A stretch of 64,000 nt of DNA from Streptomyces bicolor (GTDB lineage: Bacteria; Actinomycetota; Actinomycetes; Streptomycetales; Streptomycetaceae). How positions within the stretch are numbered: the stretch's first letter is position 1; each line of letters begins with the position of its first letter. The DNA lies in contig NZ_JOFS01000027.1 of assembly GCF_000719285.1 (NCBI RefSeq), forward strand, positions 1-64,000, in the 5' to 3' direction. A program made the position numbers and the translations under genes. Positions 55,811 to 64,000 of the stretch are shown in pieces. A model generated the notes under the pieces. The model saw only the letters and a program-made list of their open reading frames with translations. It was not told where the DNA came from and made no database searches.

Positions 55811-57594
55811 TCGGCGTGGCGCCACCGGCGTACGACCCGGCCGCCCCGACAACGGCGAACACCCTGCCGGTCGGCGCCCCCGCGACCGTACGCGCCTATG
55901 TGGTCGAGTTGTTCCGCAGGCACCGCCGTGCCTTCCTCCTCCTCGTCTCCGTCAACACGGTCGCCGTGGTGGCCTCGATGGCGGGGCCCTGGCTGCTGGG
56001 CGGGCTGGTGGAGCGGGTGTCGGCCGGCGTCGCCGAGCGCGAACTCCATCTGGAGCTCACCGTCGGCCTGTTCGTGGCCGCACTCGTCGTCCAGGCCGGG
56101 TTCGTACGGCAGGTGCGGCTGCGCGGCGCGATGCTCGGCGAACGGATGCTGGCCGATCTGCGCGAGGACTTCCTCGTCCGGTCGGTCGGGCTGCCGCCCG
56201 GTGTCCTCGAGCGGGCCGGGACGGGCGATCTGCTGTCCCGGATCACGACGGACATCGACCGGCTGGCCAACGCGATGCGCGAGGCGGTGCCCCAGCTGGC
56301 GATCGGTGTGGTGTGGGTGGTCCTGCTGCTCGGCGGGCTCGTCGTCACCGCGCCGCCGCTGGCCGCCGCCGTGCTGCTCACCATGCCCCTGCTCGTGATC
56401 GGCTGCCGCTGGTACTTCAAGCGGGCGCCGTCCGCCTACCGCTCGGAGGCCGCCGGGTACGCCGCCGTGGCCGCCGCGCTCGCCGAGACCGTGGACGCCG
56501 GGCGCACCATCGAGGCCCACCGCCTCGGTGAGCGACGGGTGGAGCTGTCGGAGCGGCGGATCAAGGAGTGGACGGCTTGGGAGCGCTACACGCTCTGGCT
56601 GCGGTCGGTGCTCTTCCCGTTCATCAACGTCACCCACGTGATGATCCTCGGCTCGGTCCTGATGGTCGGTGGCGTGTTCGTCCTGCAGGGCTGGATCGGG
56701 ATCGGTCAGCTGACGACGGGTGCACTCATCGCGCAGATGCTGGTGGATCCCGTCGGGCTCATCCTGCGCTGGTACGACGAGCTGCAGGTGGCCCAGGTGT
56801 CGCTGGCCCGGCTGGTCGGGGTCCGGGACATCGAACCGGAGGCCGGGGACGCCCTGCTGTCGCCCGAGGGACGCGACGTGCACGCCGACCGGGTGCACTT
56901 CGGCTACCTGGAGGGCGTGGACGTACTCCGCCAGGTCTCCCTGGAGGTCGCGCCCGGCACCCGGCTGGCGCTGGTGGGTCCCTCGGGTGCCGGCAAGTCG
57001 ACCCTGGGCCGGCTGCTCGCCGGCATCTACGCGCCCCGCGACGGCCGGATCACCCTGGGCGGTGCGGAACTGTCCCGGATGACCGCCGAGCAGGTCCGCT
57101 CCCACGTGGCCCTGGTGAACCAGGAGCACCACGTCTTCGTGGGCACCCTGCGCGACAACCTGCTGCTGGCCCGCACCGACGCGACCGACACCGAGCTGTG
57201 GGCGGCGCTGGGCGCGGTCGACGCGGACGAATGGGCCCGTGCGCTCGACGACGGCCTGGACACCGAGGTCGGCTCGGGCGGGTTCTCGCTCACCCCGGCC
57301 CAGGCCCAGCAGATCGCGCTGGCCCGCCTGGTATTGGCCGACCCGCACACGCTGGTCCTGGACGAGGCGACCTCGCTCCTCGACCCACGCGCGGCTCGCC
57401 ACCTGGAGCGCTCCCTGGCCCGCGTCCTCGACGGCCGCACCGTGGTCGCCATCGCCCACCGCCTCCACACCGCCCACGACGCGGACATCATCGCCGTCGT
57501 CGAGAACGGCCGCATCACCGAGCTGGGCAGCCATGACGACCTGGTCAGCGCCGACGGGGCGTACGCGGCGCTGTGGCGGTCCTGGCACGGGTGA
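55807..57594 (+). CDS. heterodimeric ABC exporter half, degenerate signature motif
   Basis: The 595-residue partner overlaps the previous gene by four bases. The membrane part (residues 30-330) is followed by an ATPase with intact Walker A GPSGAGKST and Walker B TLVLDEATSLLD (catalytic Glu present), and switch-His AIAHRLHTAHDAD. The signature is not LSGGQ but FSLTPAQAQQIALARL. Combined with the partner, one composite site is fully degenerate (bad Walker A + bad signature) and the other fully competent (good Walker A + good signature). This is the asymmetric ABC-exporter architecture, known from TM287/288 and MRP/CFTR-type transporters. Confidence 0.9.
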   Translation: MIGVAPPAYDPAAPTTANTLPVGAPATVRAYVVELFRRHRRAFLLLVSVNTVAVVASMAGPWLLGGLVERVSAGVAERELHLELTVGLFVAALVVQAGFVRQVRLRGAMLGERMLADLREDFLVRSVGLPPGVLERAGTGDLLSRITTDIDRLANAMREAVPQLAIGVVWVVLLLGGLVVTAPPLAAAVLLTMPLLVIGCRWYFKRAPSAYRSEAAGYAAVAAALAETVDAGRTIEAHRLGERRVELSERRIKEWTAWERYTLWLRSVLFPFINVTHVMILGSVLMVGGVFVLQGWIGIGQLTTGALIAQMLVDPVGLILRWYDELQVAQVSLARLVGVRDIEPEAGDALLSPEGRDVHADRVHFGYLEGVDVLRQVSLEVAPGTRLALVGPSGAGKSTLGRLLAGIYAPRDGRITLGGAELSRMTAEQVRSHVALVNQEHHVFVGTLRDNLLLARTDATDTELWAALGAVDADEWARALDDGLDTEVGSGGFSLTPAQAQQIALARLVLADPHTLVLDEATSLLDPRAARHLERSLARVLDGRTVVAIAHRLHTAHDADIIAVVENGRITELGSHDDLVSADGAYAALWRSWHG

Positions 57595-57610
57595 GCGGGG
57601 GTGCGCGGGG

Positions 57611-57841
57611 GGCTCGGCCGCCGATCGGGGTGGGTTGCGCGGGGGCTGGGCCGCCCACCGGGGCGGGGTGCGCCGGGGCTCGGCCGCCGACCGGGACAGG
57701 ACACGTGAGGGCTGGGCCGCCGACCGGGACGCGTTGCGCCCGGGCTCGGCCGCCGACCAGGACTGGATGCGCCAGGCCTCGGCCCCCGACCAGGGCTGGA
57801 TGCACCGGGCCTCGGCCCCCGACCGGCGTTCAGAGCCGGGC
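57611..57841 (+). repeat. minisatellite: seven 33-bp units
   Basis: Units begin at 57611, 57644, 57677, 57710, 57743, 57776 and 57809, each 33 bp, with the core GGCTCGGCCGCCGACCGGG. In one plus frame they read an 11-residue repeat G-S-A-A-D-R-D-x-x-x-R. The array starts 16 bp after the ABC exporter stop. No start, ribosome site or gene is evident, so it is more likely a noncoding satellite than a protein. Confidence 0.75.
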
Positions 57842-57921
57842 TCGCCGGGTTCGGCCGACAGCGGCTGCGAGCCGGCGTGGCGGGCCTCGGCCCACCGCCG
57901 GCCGGGATGCGGTCGCGTACC

Positions 57922-58150
57922 GGAGCGACGATGCTTCGGCGACCGCCGTCGCAAACCGGGGTGGCAGGGCTGGGCCGACCACGGTCGCGAACCGGGGTGA
58001 AGGGGCTCGGTCCACCACAGCCACAACCCGAGGTGAGGGATCTCGACCCACCTCAGCCCCAAGCCGGGGTGACGGGTCTCGGTCCACCACAGTCTCAACC
58101 CGAGGTAGCAGGTCGCGGCCCACCACAGTCGCCTCCCGAGCTGACGGGCC
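57922..58150 (+). repeat. minisatellite: six and a half 36-bp units
   Basis: Unit starts are 57922 (weak), 57958, 57994, 58030, 58066, 58102 and a partial at 58138; each is 36 bp with the core GGTCTCGGTCCACCACAG. In one plus frame it reads a 12-residue repeat [G/E]-V-x-G-L-G-P-P-Q-S-Q-P. It follows the 33-bp array after about 80 bp of unrelated DNA. All unit lengths are multiples of 3, so all frames stay open. It lies between the ABC exporter and the DUF5709 gene, and no coding role is established. Confidence 0.75.
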
Positions 58151-58446
58151 CAGGCGTCACGGAGTGCGGTCGGCGGGGTGCAGAGAGCCCGGGTGGTATG
58201 GACCGGCCAGCCGCTGTCCTGCCCAGCGCGGCGGCGCGGCTGGCGGCGTGGCCGATCCGCAGGCCTCGCCCTGGCGCCGTGCCGTTGCGCCGGGGCGAAG
58301 AGGGGTGGAAGGCTGGATAGCGGCACCGGTTCGGGGGCACCCGGAAACCACGCGATTCTCGCCGGGTGCGGCCTGTGCCCCGCGCCGCGGCGGCCCGCCG
58401 TCGACCGCGGTGACCTCGGGCCCGTCCCCACCACCTGGAGGTACCC

Positions 58447-58917
58447 GTGAACAGCGCCGACGGATGGGGGGACGACGTCTACCAGCCCGACGCATCCGAT
58501 CAACGTGAGGACACGGGGCTGCTCGACGCTGAGGACACCCTGGTGAACGACGGCGTCGACGACCCCCTGGACCGGGGCTGGTCCCCTCCGGAGCGGCCGT
58601 GGGCTGTGGAGCACAGCGGCGTCACGGCCGCCGAGCGCCGGGAGGGCGAGACCCTCGACCAGCGGCTCGCCGAGGAGCTGCCCGACCTCGTCCCGCAGGA
58701 CGGCGACGGCCTGGGCGACGCCGAGGGCACCGACGGGGAACTTCTCGACAACGAGGTCGGCGCCACGCGCTCCGGCCGCCTCGTGGCTCCCGACGAAGGA
58801 GCCCATGAGGACGAGGAGAGCGCGCTCGTCGCGACGGACGTGGGCATCGACGGCGCGGCGGCGTCCGCCGAGGAGGCGGCCATGCACATCGTCGACGAGG
58901 ACGCCCTGTACGGCTGA
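58447..58917 (+). CDS. DUF5709 domain protein
   Basis: A 156-residue acidic, low-complexity protein that starts at GTG 58447, with GGAGG at 6 bases. It has the DUF5709 layout: VYQPDASDQREDTGLLDAEDTL, then LDRGWSPPERPWAVEHSGVTAAERREGETLDQRLAEELPDL, and a C-terminal SGRLVAPDEGAHEDEESALVATDVGIDGAAASAEEAAMHIVDED. These proteins are small, acidic and conserved in Streptomyces, of unknown function. It is 96 bp ahead of the L31 gene. Confidence 0.82.
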   Translation: MNSADGWGDDVYQPDASDQREDTGLLDAEDTLVNDGVDDPLDRGWSPPERPWAVEHSGVTAAERREGETLDQRLAEELPDLVPQDGDGLGDAEGTDGELLDNEVGATRSGRLVAPDEGAHEDEESALVATDVGIDGAAASAEEAAMHIVDEDALYG

Positions 58918-59013
58918 CCGCCGTACGACCGACCGCACCGCCCCGTGTGGCTCGGTTCCCGCGCCTTCGGCCTCGCACCATCGGCCCTTTCCGCCGCCAG
59001 AGGAGGAGTTCGC

Positions 59014-59274
59014 ATGCAGCAGGACAAGCACCCCGACTACCAGCCGGTGGTCTTCCGCGACCGCGCCGCCGGCTACGCCTTCCTGACCCGATCCACCGCG
59101 TCCAGTGACCAGACCATCGAATGGGACGACGGCGAGACCTACCCGGTCGTGGACGTCGAGATCTCCTCGGAGAGCCACCCGTTCTACACCGGCAAGGCGA
59201 GGACCGTTGACTCGGAGGGGCGCGTCGCGGCCTTCGAGCGGCGCTACGGCGGCGGAACGAGCCAGGGCGGCTGA
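59014..59274 (+). CDS. rpmE2: type B (zinc-independent) ribosomal protein L31
   Basis: An 86-residue protein starting at ATG 59014 with GGAGGAG upstream: [76 protein letters not shown]. It is the C- form of L31: it lacks the CxxC zinc ligands. This paralogue usually replaces zinc-containing L31 under zinc starvation and is often controlled by Zur, although I see no clear Zur box in the short upstream gap. The stop is duplicated by an 18-bp tandem repeat. Confidence 0.92.
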   Translation: MQQDKHPDYQPVVFRDRAAGYAFLTRSTASSDQTIEWDDGETYPVVDVEISSESHPFYTGKARTVDSEGRVAAFERRYGGGTSQGG

Positions 59275-59293
59275 GCGAGCCAGGGCGGCTGAG
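59258..59293 (+). repeat. 18-bp perfect tandem duplication over the L31 stop codon
   Basis: CGAGCCAGGGCGGCTGAG occurs at 59258-59275 and 59276-59293. The first copy contains the L31 stop codon TGA (59272-59274); the second repeats it downstream. A recent slip-strand duplication is the simplest reading, leaving the protein unchanged. Confidence 0.85.
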
Positions 59294-59387
59294 CGCCGGA
59301 GTACTTCCCTTACACAGGTCCGGAGTACCCCCGTTGCGCAGATGCCGAGCGGTTGCCCTCGGTCGGGACGCCGAGGGCCCCTCCCCC

Positions 59388-60182
59388 TCAGATGACGTTC
59401 AGCGCCGCCGCGCAGCCCACCCCGCCGAGCACCATGAACGCCGGCATCAGCACCTTGAGCTCGACCCAGCTGCCCGCCCGGAACCGCATGGCCTTCGGCG
59501 GGCCCACCGGGTACCACCGCTTGCGGCCGACCGGGATCGGCCAAAGGATCGGGCAGCCGGAGACCGTCAGGGCGTCCCCGATGTCGTGCACCAGCGCGCC
59601 CAGCACGATCGGCAGCCCCAGCCACAGGTACTCCTGGCCGGGCGCCGTGAACAACCAGTCCGAGCCGTTGCCCGGCTTGTCCAGGACCCCGGCGAGGATC
59701 CACGAGCTGGTCGCGGCCAGCAGCCAGACCAGGACATCGGCGCTGGAGCCGCGGGTCGCGCGCCACAGCAGGCCCTCGATGGCCAGCACCATGTGCGCGA
59801 ACAGGATCGCCAGCACCGCCCAGCGCCCGCCGGTGATCGCCAGGACCGAGGCGCCCCCGCCGATCAGGACCGCCCACAGCCAGGTGTGCGTGAGCGTGCG
59901 ATGCCCACCGGAGCGACGCGAGTCGCCCTGCTTCTTGGTCGCCTTGTAGACGGCGTACGACAGCTTGTCGACGATCTCGCACAGCCAGCGCGACAGCGGC
60001 CCGAAGGCCCGCGAGATGGTGGCGGCCTTGTGATCGAGGTCCGGGGCGAGGGCCGCACCGGCGCAGATCAGCGCGCCGGCCAGCAGGACGGGCCAGGGCA
60101 TCCCGTGTCCCGCCGCGGCGGCGGCCGCTCCGACGCCGAGCCAGGCCGCGGCCCCCGACAGTGAGTGTGCTGGTCCCATCAT
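59388..60182 (-). CDS. DUF457/YdjM-like membrane-bound metal-dependent hydrolase family protein
   Basis: A 264-residue polytopic membrane protein: HSLSGAAAWLGVG, LICAGAALAPDLDHKAATISRAFGP, GGHRTLTHTWLWAVL, IVLGALVHDIGDALTVSGCPILWPIPVGRKRWYPVGPP. The DLDH, HRxxTHT and H(D)xGDxxT motifs with several membrane helices are those of DUF457 (LexA-binding, inner membrane-bound hydrolase YdjM family). The ATG pair at 60182/60179 is chosen because it starts the conserved MMGPAHS. It is divergent from the helicase gene. Function is not known. Confidence 0.82.
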   Translation of the reverse strand: MMGPAHSLSGAAAWLGVGAAAAAAGHGMPWPVLLAGALICAGAALAPDLDHKAATISRAFGPLSRWLCEIVDKLSYAVYKATKKQGDSRRSGGHRTLTHTWLWAVLIGGGASVLAITGGRWAVLAILFAHMVLAIEGLLWRATRGSSADVLVWLLAATSSWILAGVLDKPGNGSDWLFTAPGQEYLWLGLPIVLGALVHDIGDALTVSGCPILWPIPVGRKRWYPVGPPKAMRFRAGSWVELKVLMPAFMVLGGVGCAAALNVI

Positions 60183-60327
60183 CGCCGTTGCCCGCCCCAT
60201 TCCTCGTGTGCCGCTGTCCAGTTGACCGGGATCGCTGACTTGTCGTCGGCGACACAGAGTAGCGTTCGCGATCTTCGACCCCGCAGCCGATTCCCCTATG
60301 GAGCAGGAGGGCAGGCAAGATGGGTGG

Positions 60328-62841
60328 GTGACCCTCATCGATCAGCTGCCGCCGACCGCCGACCCCGACGCCCTCTACGAAGCCTTCGAGTCGTGGGCCG
60401 AGGAGCGCGGCCTGACTCTCTACCCCCACCAGGAGGAGGCGCTGATCGAGGTGGTCTCCGGCGCGAACGTGATCGTGTCGACGCCCACCGGCTCCGGCAA
60501 GAGCATGATCGCCGCGGGCGCCCACTTCGCCGCGCTGGCCCGGGACGAGGTCACCTTCTACACCGCTCCGATCAAGGCACTCGTCTCGGAGAAGTTCTTC
60601 GAGCTCTGCAAGATCTTCGGCACCGAGAACGTCGGCATGCTGACCGGCGACGCGTCCGTGAACGCCGATGCCCCTGTCATCTGCTGCACCGCCGAGGTGC
60701 TCGCGTCGATCGCGTTGCGCGACGGCAAGCAGGCGGACGTCGGCCAGGTCGTCATGGACGAGTTCCACTTCTACGCGGAGGGGGACCGCGGCTGGGCCTG
60801 GCAGATCCCGATCCTTGAGCTTCCCCAGGCGCAGTTCATCCTGATGTCGGCCACGCTCGGCGACGTCTCGATGTTCGAGAAGGACCTCACCAGGCGCACC
60901 GGCCGCCCGACGGCGGTGGTCCGCTCGGCGACCCGCCCCGTGCCGCTCTCCTACGAGTACAAGCTCACTCCGCTCACCGAGACGCTGACGGAGCTCCTCG
61001 AGACCAAGCAGGCGCCGGTCTACATCGTGCACTTCACGCAGGCACAGGCCGTGGAGCGGGCGCAGGCGCTGATGAGCATCAACATGTGCTCGCGCGAGGA
61101 GAAGGACCAGATCGCCGAGCTGATCGGCAACTTCCGCTTCACCACCAAGTTCGGCCGCAACCTCTCCCGTTACGTGCGGCACGGCATCGGCGTCCATCAC
61201 GCCGGCATGCTGCCCAAGTACCGGCGTCTGGTGGAGAAGCTCGCGCAGGCGGGGCTGCTGAAGGTCATCTGCGGCACGGACACGCTCGGGGTGGGCGTCA
61301 ACGTCCCCATCCGCACAGTGCTGTTCACGGCGCTGACCAAGTACGACGGCAACCGTGTCCGCACCCTGCGCAACCGGGAGTTCCACCAGATCGCCGGCCG
61401 GGCCGGGCGGGCGGGCTTCGACACGGCGGGATTCGTCGTCGCTCAGGGGCCCGAGCATGTCATCGAGAACGAGAAGGCGCTCGCCAAGGCCGGCGACGAC
61501 CCGAAGAAGCGCCGCAAGGTCGTCCGCAAGAAGGCGCCGGAGGGCTTCGTCGGCTGGACGGAGAACACCTTCGAGAAGCTCATCGCCTCCGAACCGGAGC
61601 CCCTGACCTCCCGCTTCCGGGTCACCCACACCATGCTGCTCTCGGTGATCGCCCGTCCCGGCAACGCCTTCGAGGCGATGCGCCACCTCCTGGAGGACAA
61701 CCACGAGCCGCGCAAGCAGCAGCTGCGGCACATCCGGCGCGCGATCGCCATCTACCGCTCGCTGCTGGACGGCGGCATCGTCGAGAAGCTCGACGAACCG
61801 GACCCCACCGGCCGCATCGTCCGTCTCACGGTCGATCTCCAGCAGGACTTCGCGCTGAACCAGCCGCTGTCCACCTTCGCCCTGGCCGCGTTCGAGCTGC
61901 TGGACCCGGACTCGCCGTCCTACGCCCTGGACATGGTGTCCGTCGTCGAGTCCACCCTGGACGACCCGCGGCAGATCCTCGTCGCCCAGCAGAACAAGGC
62001 CAAGGGCGAGGCCGTCGCCGCGATGAAGGCGGACGGCGTCGAGTACGAGGAGCGCATGGAGCGCCTCCAGGACATCACCTACCCGAAGCCGCTGGAGGAG
62101 CTCCTCTTCCACGCGTACAACACGTACCGCAAGAGCCACCCCTGGGTCGGCGACCACCCGCTGTCGCCGAAGTCCGTCATCCGGGACATGTACGAACGGG
62201 CGATGTCCTTCACGGAGTTGGTGTCCTTCTACGAGCTGGCCCGCACCGAGGGCATCGTGCTGCGCTACCTCGCCAGTGCTTACAAGGCGCTCGACCACAA
62301 CATCCCCGACGACCTCAAGTCCGAGGATCTCCAGGATCTGATCGAGTGGCTCGGCGAGATGGTGCGCCAGGTCGACTCCAGCCTGCTCGACGAGTGGGAG
62401 CAGCTCGCCAACCCGGAGGAGATGACCGCCGAGGAGGCCCAGGAGAAGGCCGACGAGGTCAAGCCGGTCACCACCAACGCGCGTGCCTTCCGCGTCCTCG
62501 TCCGCAACGCCATGTTCCGCCGCGTCGAGCTCGCCGCGCTCGACCAGGTCGAGGAACTGGGCGAGATGGACGCCGAGTCCGGCTGGGACGCCGACGCCTG
62601 GGGCGAGGCCATGGACAAGTACTGGGACGAGTACGACGACCTCGGCACCGGACCGAACGCCCGTGGCCCCAAGCTCCTGGTGATCGAGGAGGAACCGGCG
62701 AACCGCCTGTGGCGGGTCCGCCAGATCTTCGACGACCCGAACGGCGACCATGACTGGGGCATCAGCGCGGAGGTCGACCTCGCCGCCTCCGACGCGGAGG
62801 GGCGCGCCGTGGTCCGCGTCACCGACGTAGGCCAGCTGTGA
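60328..62841 (+). CDS. DEAD/DEAH-box (Ski2/Mtr4-like) helicase
   Basis: An 837-residue RNA/DNA helicase. Motifs are the Q motif (LYPHQEEAL), I STPTGSGKS, Ia TAPIKALVSEK, II DEFH, III SATL, IV YIVHFTQAQAVE, V CGTDTLGVGVNVPI and VI QIAGRAGRAG. C-terminal helical and acidic domains follow. The GTG at 60328 is chosen because the conserved N terminus is VTLIDQLPPTADPDAL. It belongs to a helicase group very common in actinobacteria, perhaps connected with RNA processing or repair. It is 19 bases before tesB. Confidence 0.9.
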   Translation: MTLIDQLPPTADPDALYEAFESWAEERGLTLYPHQEEALIEVVSGANVIVSTPTGSGKSMIAAGAHFAALARDEVTFYTAPIKALVSEKFFELCKIFGTENVGMLTGDASVNADAPVICCTAEVLASIALRDGKQADVGQVVMDEFHFYAEGDRGWAWQIPILELPQAQFILMSATLGDVSMFEKDLTRRTGRPTAVVRSATRPVPLSYEYKLTPLTETLTELLETKQAPVYIVHFTQAQAVERAQALMSINMCSREEKDQIAELIGNFRFTTKFGRNLSRYVRHGIGVHHAGMLPKYRRLVEKLAQAGLLKVICGTDTLGVGVNVPIRTVLFTALTKYDGNRVRTLRNREFHQIAGRAGRAGFDTAGFVVAQGPEHVIENEKALAKAGDDPKKRRKVVRKKAPEGFVGWTENTFEKLIASEPEPLTSRFRVTHTMLLSVIARPGNAFEAMRHLLEDNHEPRKQQLRHIRRAIAIYRSLLDGGIVEKLDEPDPTGRIVRLTVDLQQDFALNQPLSTFALAAFELLDPDSPSYALDMVSVVESTLDDPRQILVAQQNKAKGEAVAAMKADGVEYEERMERLQDITYPKPLEELLFHAYNTYRKSHPWVGDHPLSPKSVIRDMYERAMSFTELVSFYELARTEGIVLRYLASAYKALDHNIPDDLKSEDLQDLIEWLGEMVRQVDSSLLDEWEQLANPEEMTAEEAQEKADEVKPVTTNARAFRVLVRNAMFRRVELAALDQVEELGEMDAESGWDADAWGEAMDKYWDEYDDLGTGPNARGPKLLVIEEEPANRLWRVRQIFDDPNGDHDWGISAEVDLAASDAEGRAVVRVTDVGQL

Positions 62842-62860
62842 GCACAGGAGAATCCCACCC

Positions 62861-63730
62861 ATGACGACGAACCCGGCCGACAGGCTCGTCGACCTGCTCG
62901 ACCTGGAGCAGATCGAGGTCAACATCTTCCGGGGCCGCAGCCCGCAGGAGTCCCTGCAACGGGTCTTCGGCGGCCAGGTGGCCGGCCAGGCGCTGGTCGC
63001 CGCCGCGCGCACCACGGACGGCGACCGCCCCGTGCACTCGTTGCACGCGTACTTCCTTCGTCCGGGCAGGCCGGGCGTGCCGATCGTGTACCAGGTCGAA
63101 CGGGTGCGGGACGGCAGGTCGTTCACGACCCGCCGGGTCACCGCCGTGCAGCAGGGCCGCACGATCTTCAATCTCACCGCCTCCTTTCACAAGCCTGAGC
63201 AAGGGAGCTTCGAGCACCAGCTGCCGCCGGCCCGCAAGGTCCCGGAACCGGAGTCGCTGCCGACGGTCACCGACGAGATCCGGGAGCATCTGGGCGCGCT
63301 GCCCGAGCAGTTGGAGCGGATGGCACGCCGTCAGCCGTTCGACATCCGTTATGTGGACCGGCTGCGCTGGAGTGCCGAGGACGTCAAGGACGCCGAGCCG
63401 CGCAGCGCGGTGTGGATGCGCGCGGTCGGTCCGCTGGGCGACGACCCGGTCGTGCACACCTGCGCGCTGACCTACGCCAGTGACATGACCCTCCTGGACG
63501 CGGTCCGGATCCCGGTCGAGCCGCTGTGGGGCCCGAGGAGCTTCGACATCGCGTCGCTGGACCACGCCATGTGGTTCCACCGGCCGTTCCGCGCGGACGA
63601 GTGGTTCCTGTACGACCAGGAGTCGCCGATCGCCACCGGTGGCCGGGGCCTCGCCCGTGGGCGGATCTACGACCTGGAGGGACGCCTGCTGGTGTCCGTC
63701 GTCCAGGAGGGTCTGTTCAGGGCGCTGTAG
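62861..63730 (+). CDS. tesB: acyl-CoA thioesterase II
   Basis: The 289-residue double-hotdog enzyme hydrolyses acyl-CoA to free acid and CoA. Landmarks: LLDLEQIEVNIFRGRSPQESLQRVFGGQVAGQALVAAART (first hotdog), HSLHAYFLRPGRPGVPIVYQVERVRDGRSFTTRRVTAVQQG, then the second hotdog LTYASDMTLLDAV and SLDHAMWFHRPFRADEWFLYDQESPIATGGRGLARGRIYD. The catalytic Asp (SDMTLLD and LDHAMWFH region) and threonine/glutamine residues match E. coli TesB. ATG 62861 has an AGGAG site. It overlaps a convergent small gene by 14 bases. Confidence 0.93.
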   Translation: MTTNPADRLVDLLDLEQIEVNIFRGRSPQESLQRVFGGQVAGQALVAAARTTDGDRPVHSLHAYFLRPGRPGVPIVYQVERVRDGRSFTTRRVTAVQQGRTIFNLTASFHKPEQGSFEHQLPPARKVPEPESLPTVTDEIREHLGALPEQLERMARRQPFDIRYVDRLRWSAEDVKDAEPRSAVWMRAVGPLGDDPVVHTCALTYASDMTLLDAVRIPVEPLWGPRSFDIASLDHAMWFHRPFRADEWFLYDQESPIATGGRGLARGRIYDLEGRLLVSVVQEGLFRAL

Positions 63731-64000
63731 CCCGGGGCGTTCTGCGCCGCAGCCAGCTCAGCAGGCCGCGTGGCGGCTCCGGCTCCGCGGGCCGGGGCGA
63801 CCCTGCGGGCTCCGGATGCGCCGGCACCGGGGCCCGGCTCGGTGTGGGACGCGGCGCGGGTCGCATCTCACGCGCTTCCTTCAGGAGTGCCATCAGGTCG
63901 GCCCGCAGCAGGCTGATCTCGTCCGGGTCGTCCGCCGTCATCAGCCTCTGGGCGATGTGTGCGGCGGGCGAACCCGGTGCCCCGGATGCCGGCGGCCCTG
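63717..64000 (-). CDS. hypothetical protein, C-terminal part (runs off the window)
   Basis: The minus-strand frame is open from the window edge to the TAG-like stop at 63717. It reads GPPASGAPGSPAAHIAQRLMTADD, then DEISLLRADLMALLKEAREMR and a proline-rich tail ending RGLLSWLRRRTPRATAP. The helical AHIAQRL...EISLLRADLMALL segment suggests a coiled coil or small scaffold. The start lies outside the window; the internal ATG at 63941 is probably not it. It overlaps the tesB end, so it is convergent. I do not recognise the family. Confidence 0.5.
   Translation of the reverse strand, partial: GPPASGAPGSPAAHIAQRLMTADDPDEISLLRADLMALLKEAREMRPAPRPTPSRAPVPAHPEPAGSPRPAEPEPPRGLLSWLRRRTPRATAP

Noticed and set aside
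57611..58150. CRISPR array
   Set aside because: The units are contiguous with no unique spacers, and no cas genes are near; it is a simple minisatellite.
57573..58508. 311-codon plus-strand frame across both minisatellites
   Set aside because: No ribosome site, the start lies inside the ABC exporter gene, and several frames are equally open because repeat units are multiples of 3.
54916..63177. Antisense open frame of 2753 codons across the ABC exporters, repeats, L31 and helicase
   Set aside because: It is an effect of extreme GC bias opposite well-supported genes; it crosses many clear genes, and its sequence has no domain.

Overview
This is a high-GC actinobacterial chromosome segment, almost certainly Streptomyces. 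The signs are a strong third-position G/C bias, GTG and TTG starts, GGAGG-type ribosome sites, Tat-exported glycosidases, a LAL-type LuxR regulator, sugar ABC importers without their own ATPase, an LAxTG sortase signal and Streptomyces-type IS remnants.

Region 1 (1-16222) is carbohydrate accessory DNA. After a frameshifted patatin fragment and a small orphan gene come two secreted enzymes on the minus strand: a GH95-type glycosidase with a ricin-type carbohydrate-binding tail, and a beta-helix glycosidase with a DNRLRE/CBM96-like tail. Divergent to them is an operon of a LacI-family regulator, a GH2 beta-galactosidase, a sugar-binding lipoprotein, two permeases and a GH51 alpha-L-arabinofuranosidase. 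Together with a sortase-anchored lyase-like protein (18189-19670), a GH31 remnant and two GH43-like/AbfB proteins (22905-25966), this suggests stripping of galactose, arabinose and fucose (perhaps xylose) side chains from a plant polysaccharide, with sugar uptake through the importer.

Region 2 (16223-27000) is a junkyard between these genes. It holds remnants of IS5-like, IS701, IS1182-like and IS256 transposases, a serine recombinase, a WD40/STAND protein, a GH31 alpha-xylosidase-like enzyme, a P450 tail, a CPCC protein and a DUF4238 protein. Many have frameshifts or stops and abut end to end.

Region 3 (27152-42000) has an M20-type amidohydrolase, an ArsR-like regulator, a frameshifted large hypothetical gene, and a compact three-gene cassette: a small membrane-associated protein, a zinc-site/TPR protein and a soluble M48-like metallopeptidase. 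The cassette is the best candidate here for an undescribed system. A LAL regulator, an MFS exporter, an isochorismatase-family protein, an alpha/beta hydrolase and a YjbQ-family protein follow.

Region 4 (42122-64000) looks like conserved core. It carries a sulfonate/sulfur ABC importer preceded by a 27-aa leader peptide, a flavoprotein monooxygenase, an MltG-like protein, a MarR-controlled ABC exporter, DctA, a PNGase A-like amidase, an L,D-transpeptidase-like lipoprotein, a heterodimeric ABC exporter with one degenerate ATP site, two adjacent minisatellites (33-bp and 36-bp units), DUF5709, the cysteine-free ribosomal protein L31, a DUF457 membrane protein, a Ski2-like helicase and acyl-CoA thioesterase II. 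No rRNA, convincing tRNA or CRISPR array was seen. Domain and family names are by recognition only; no database search was possible.
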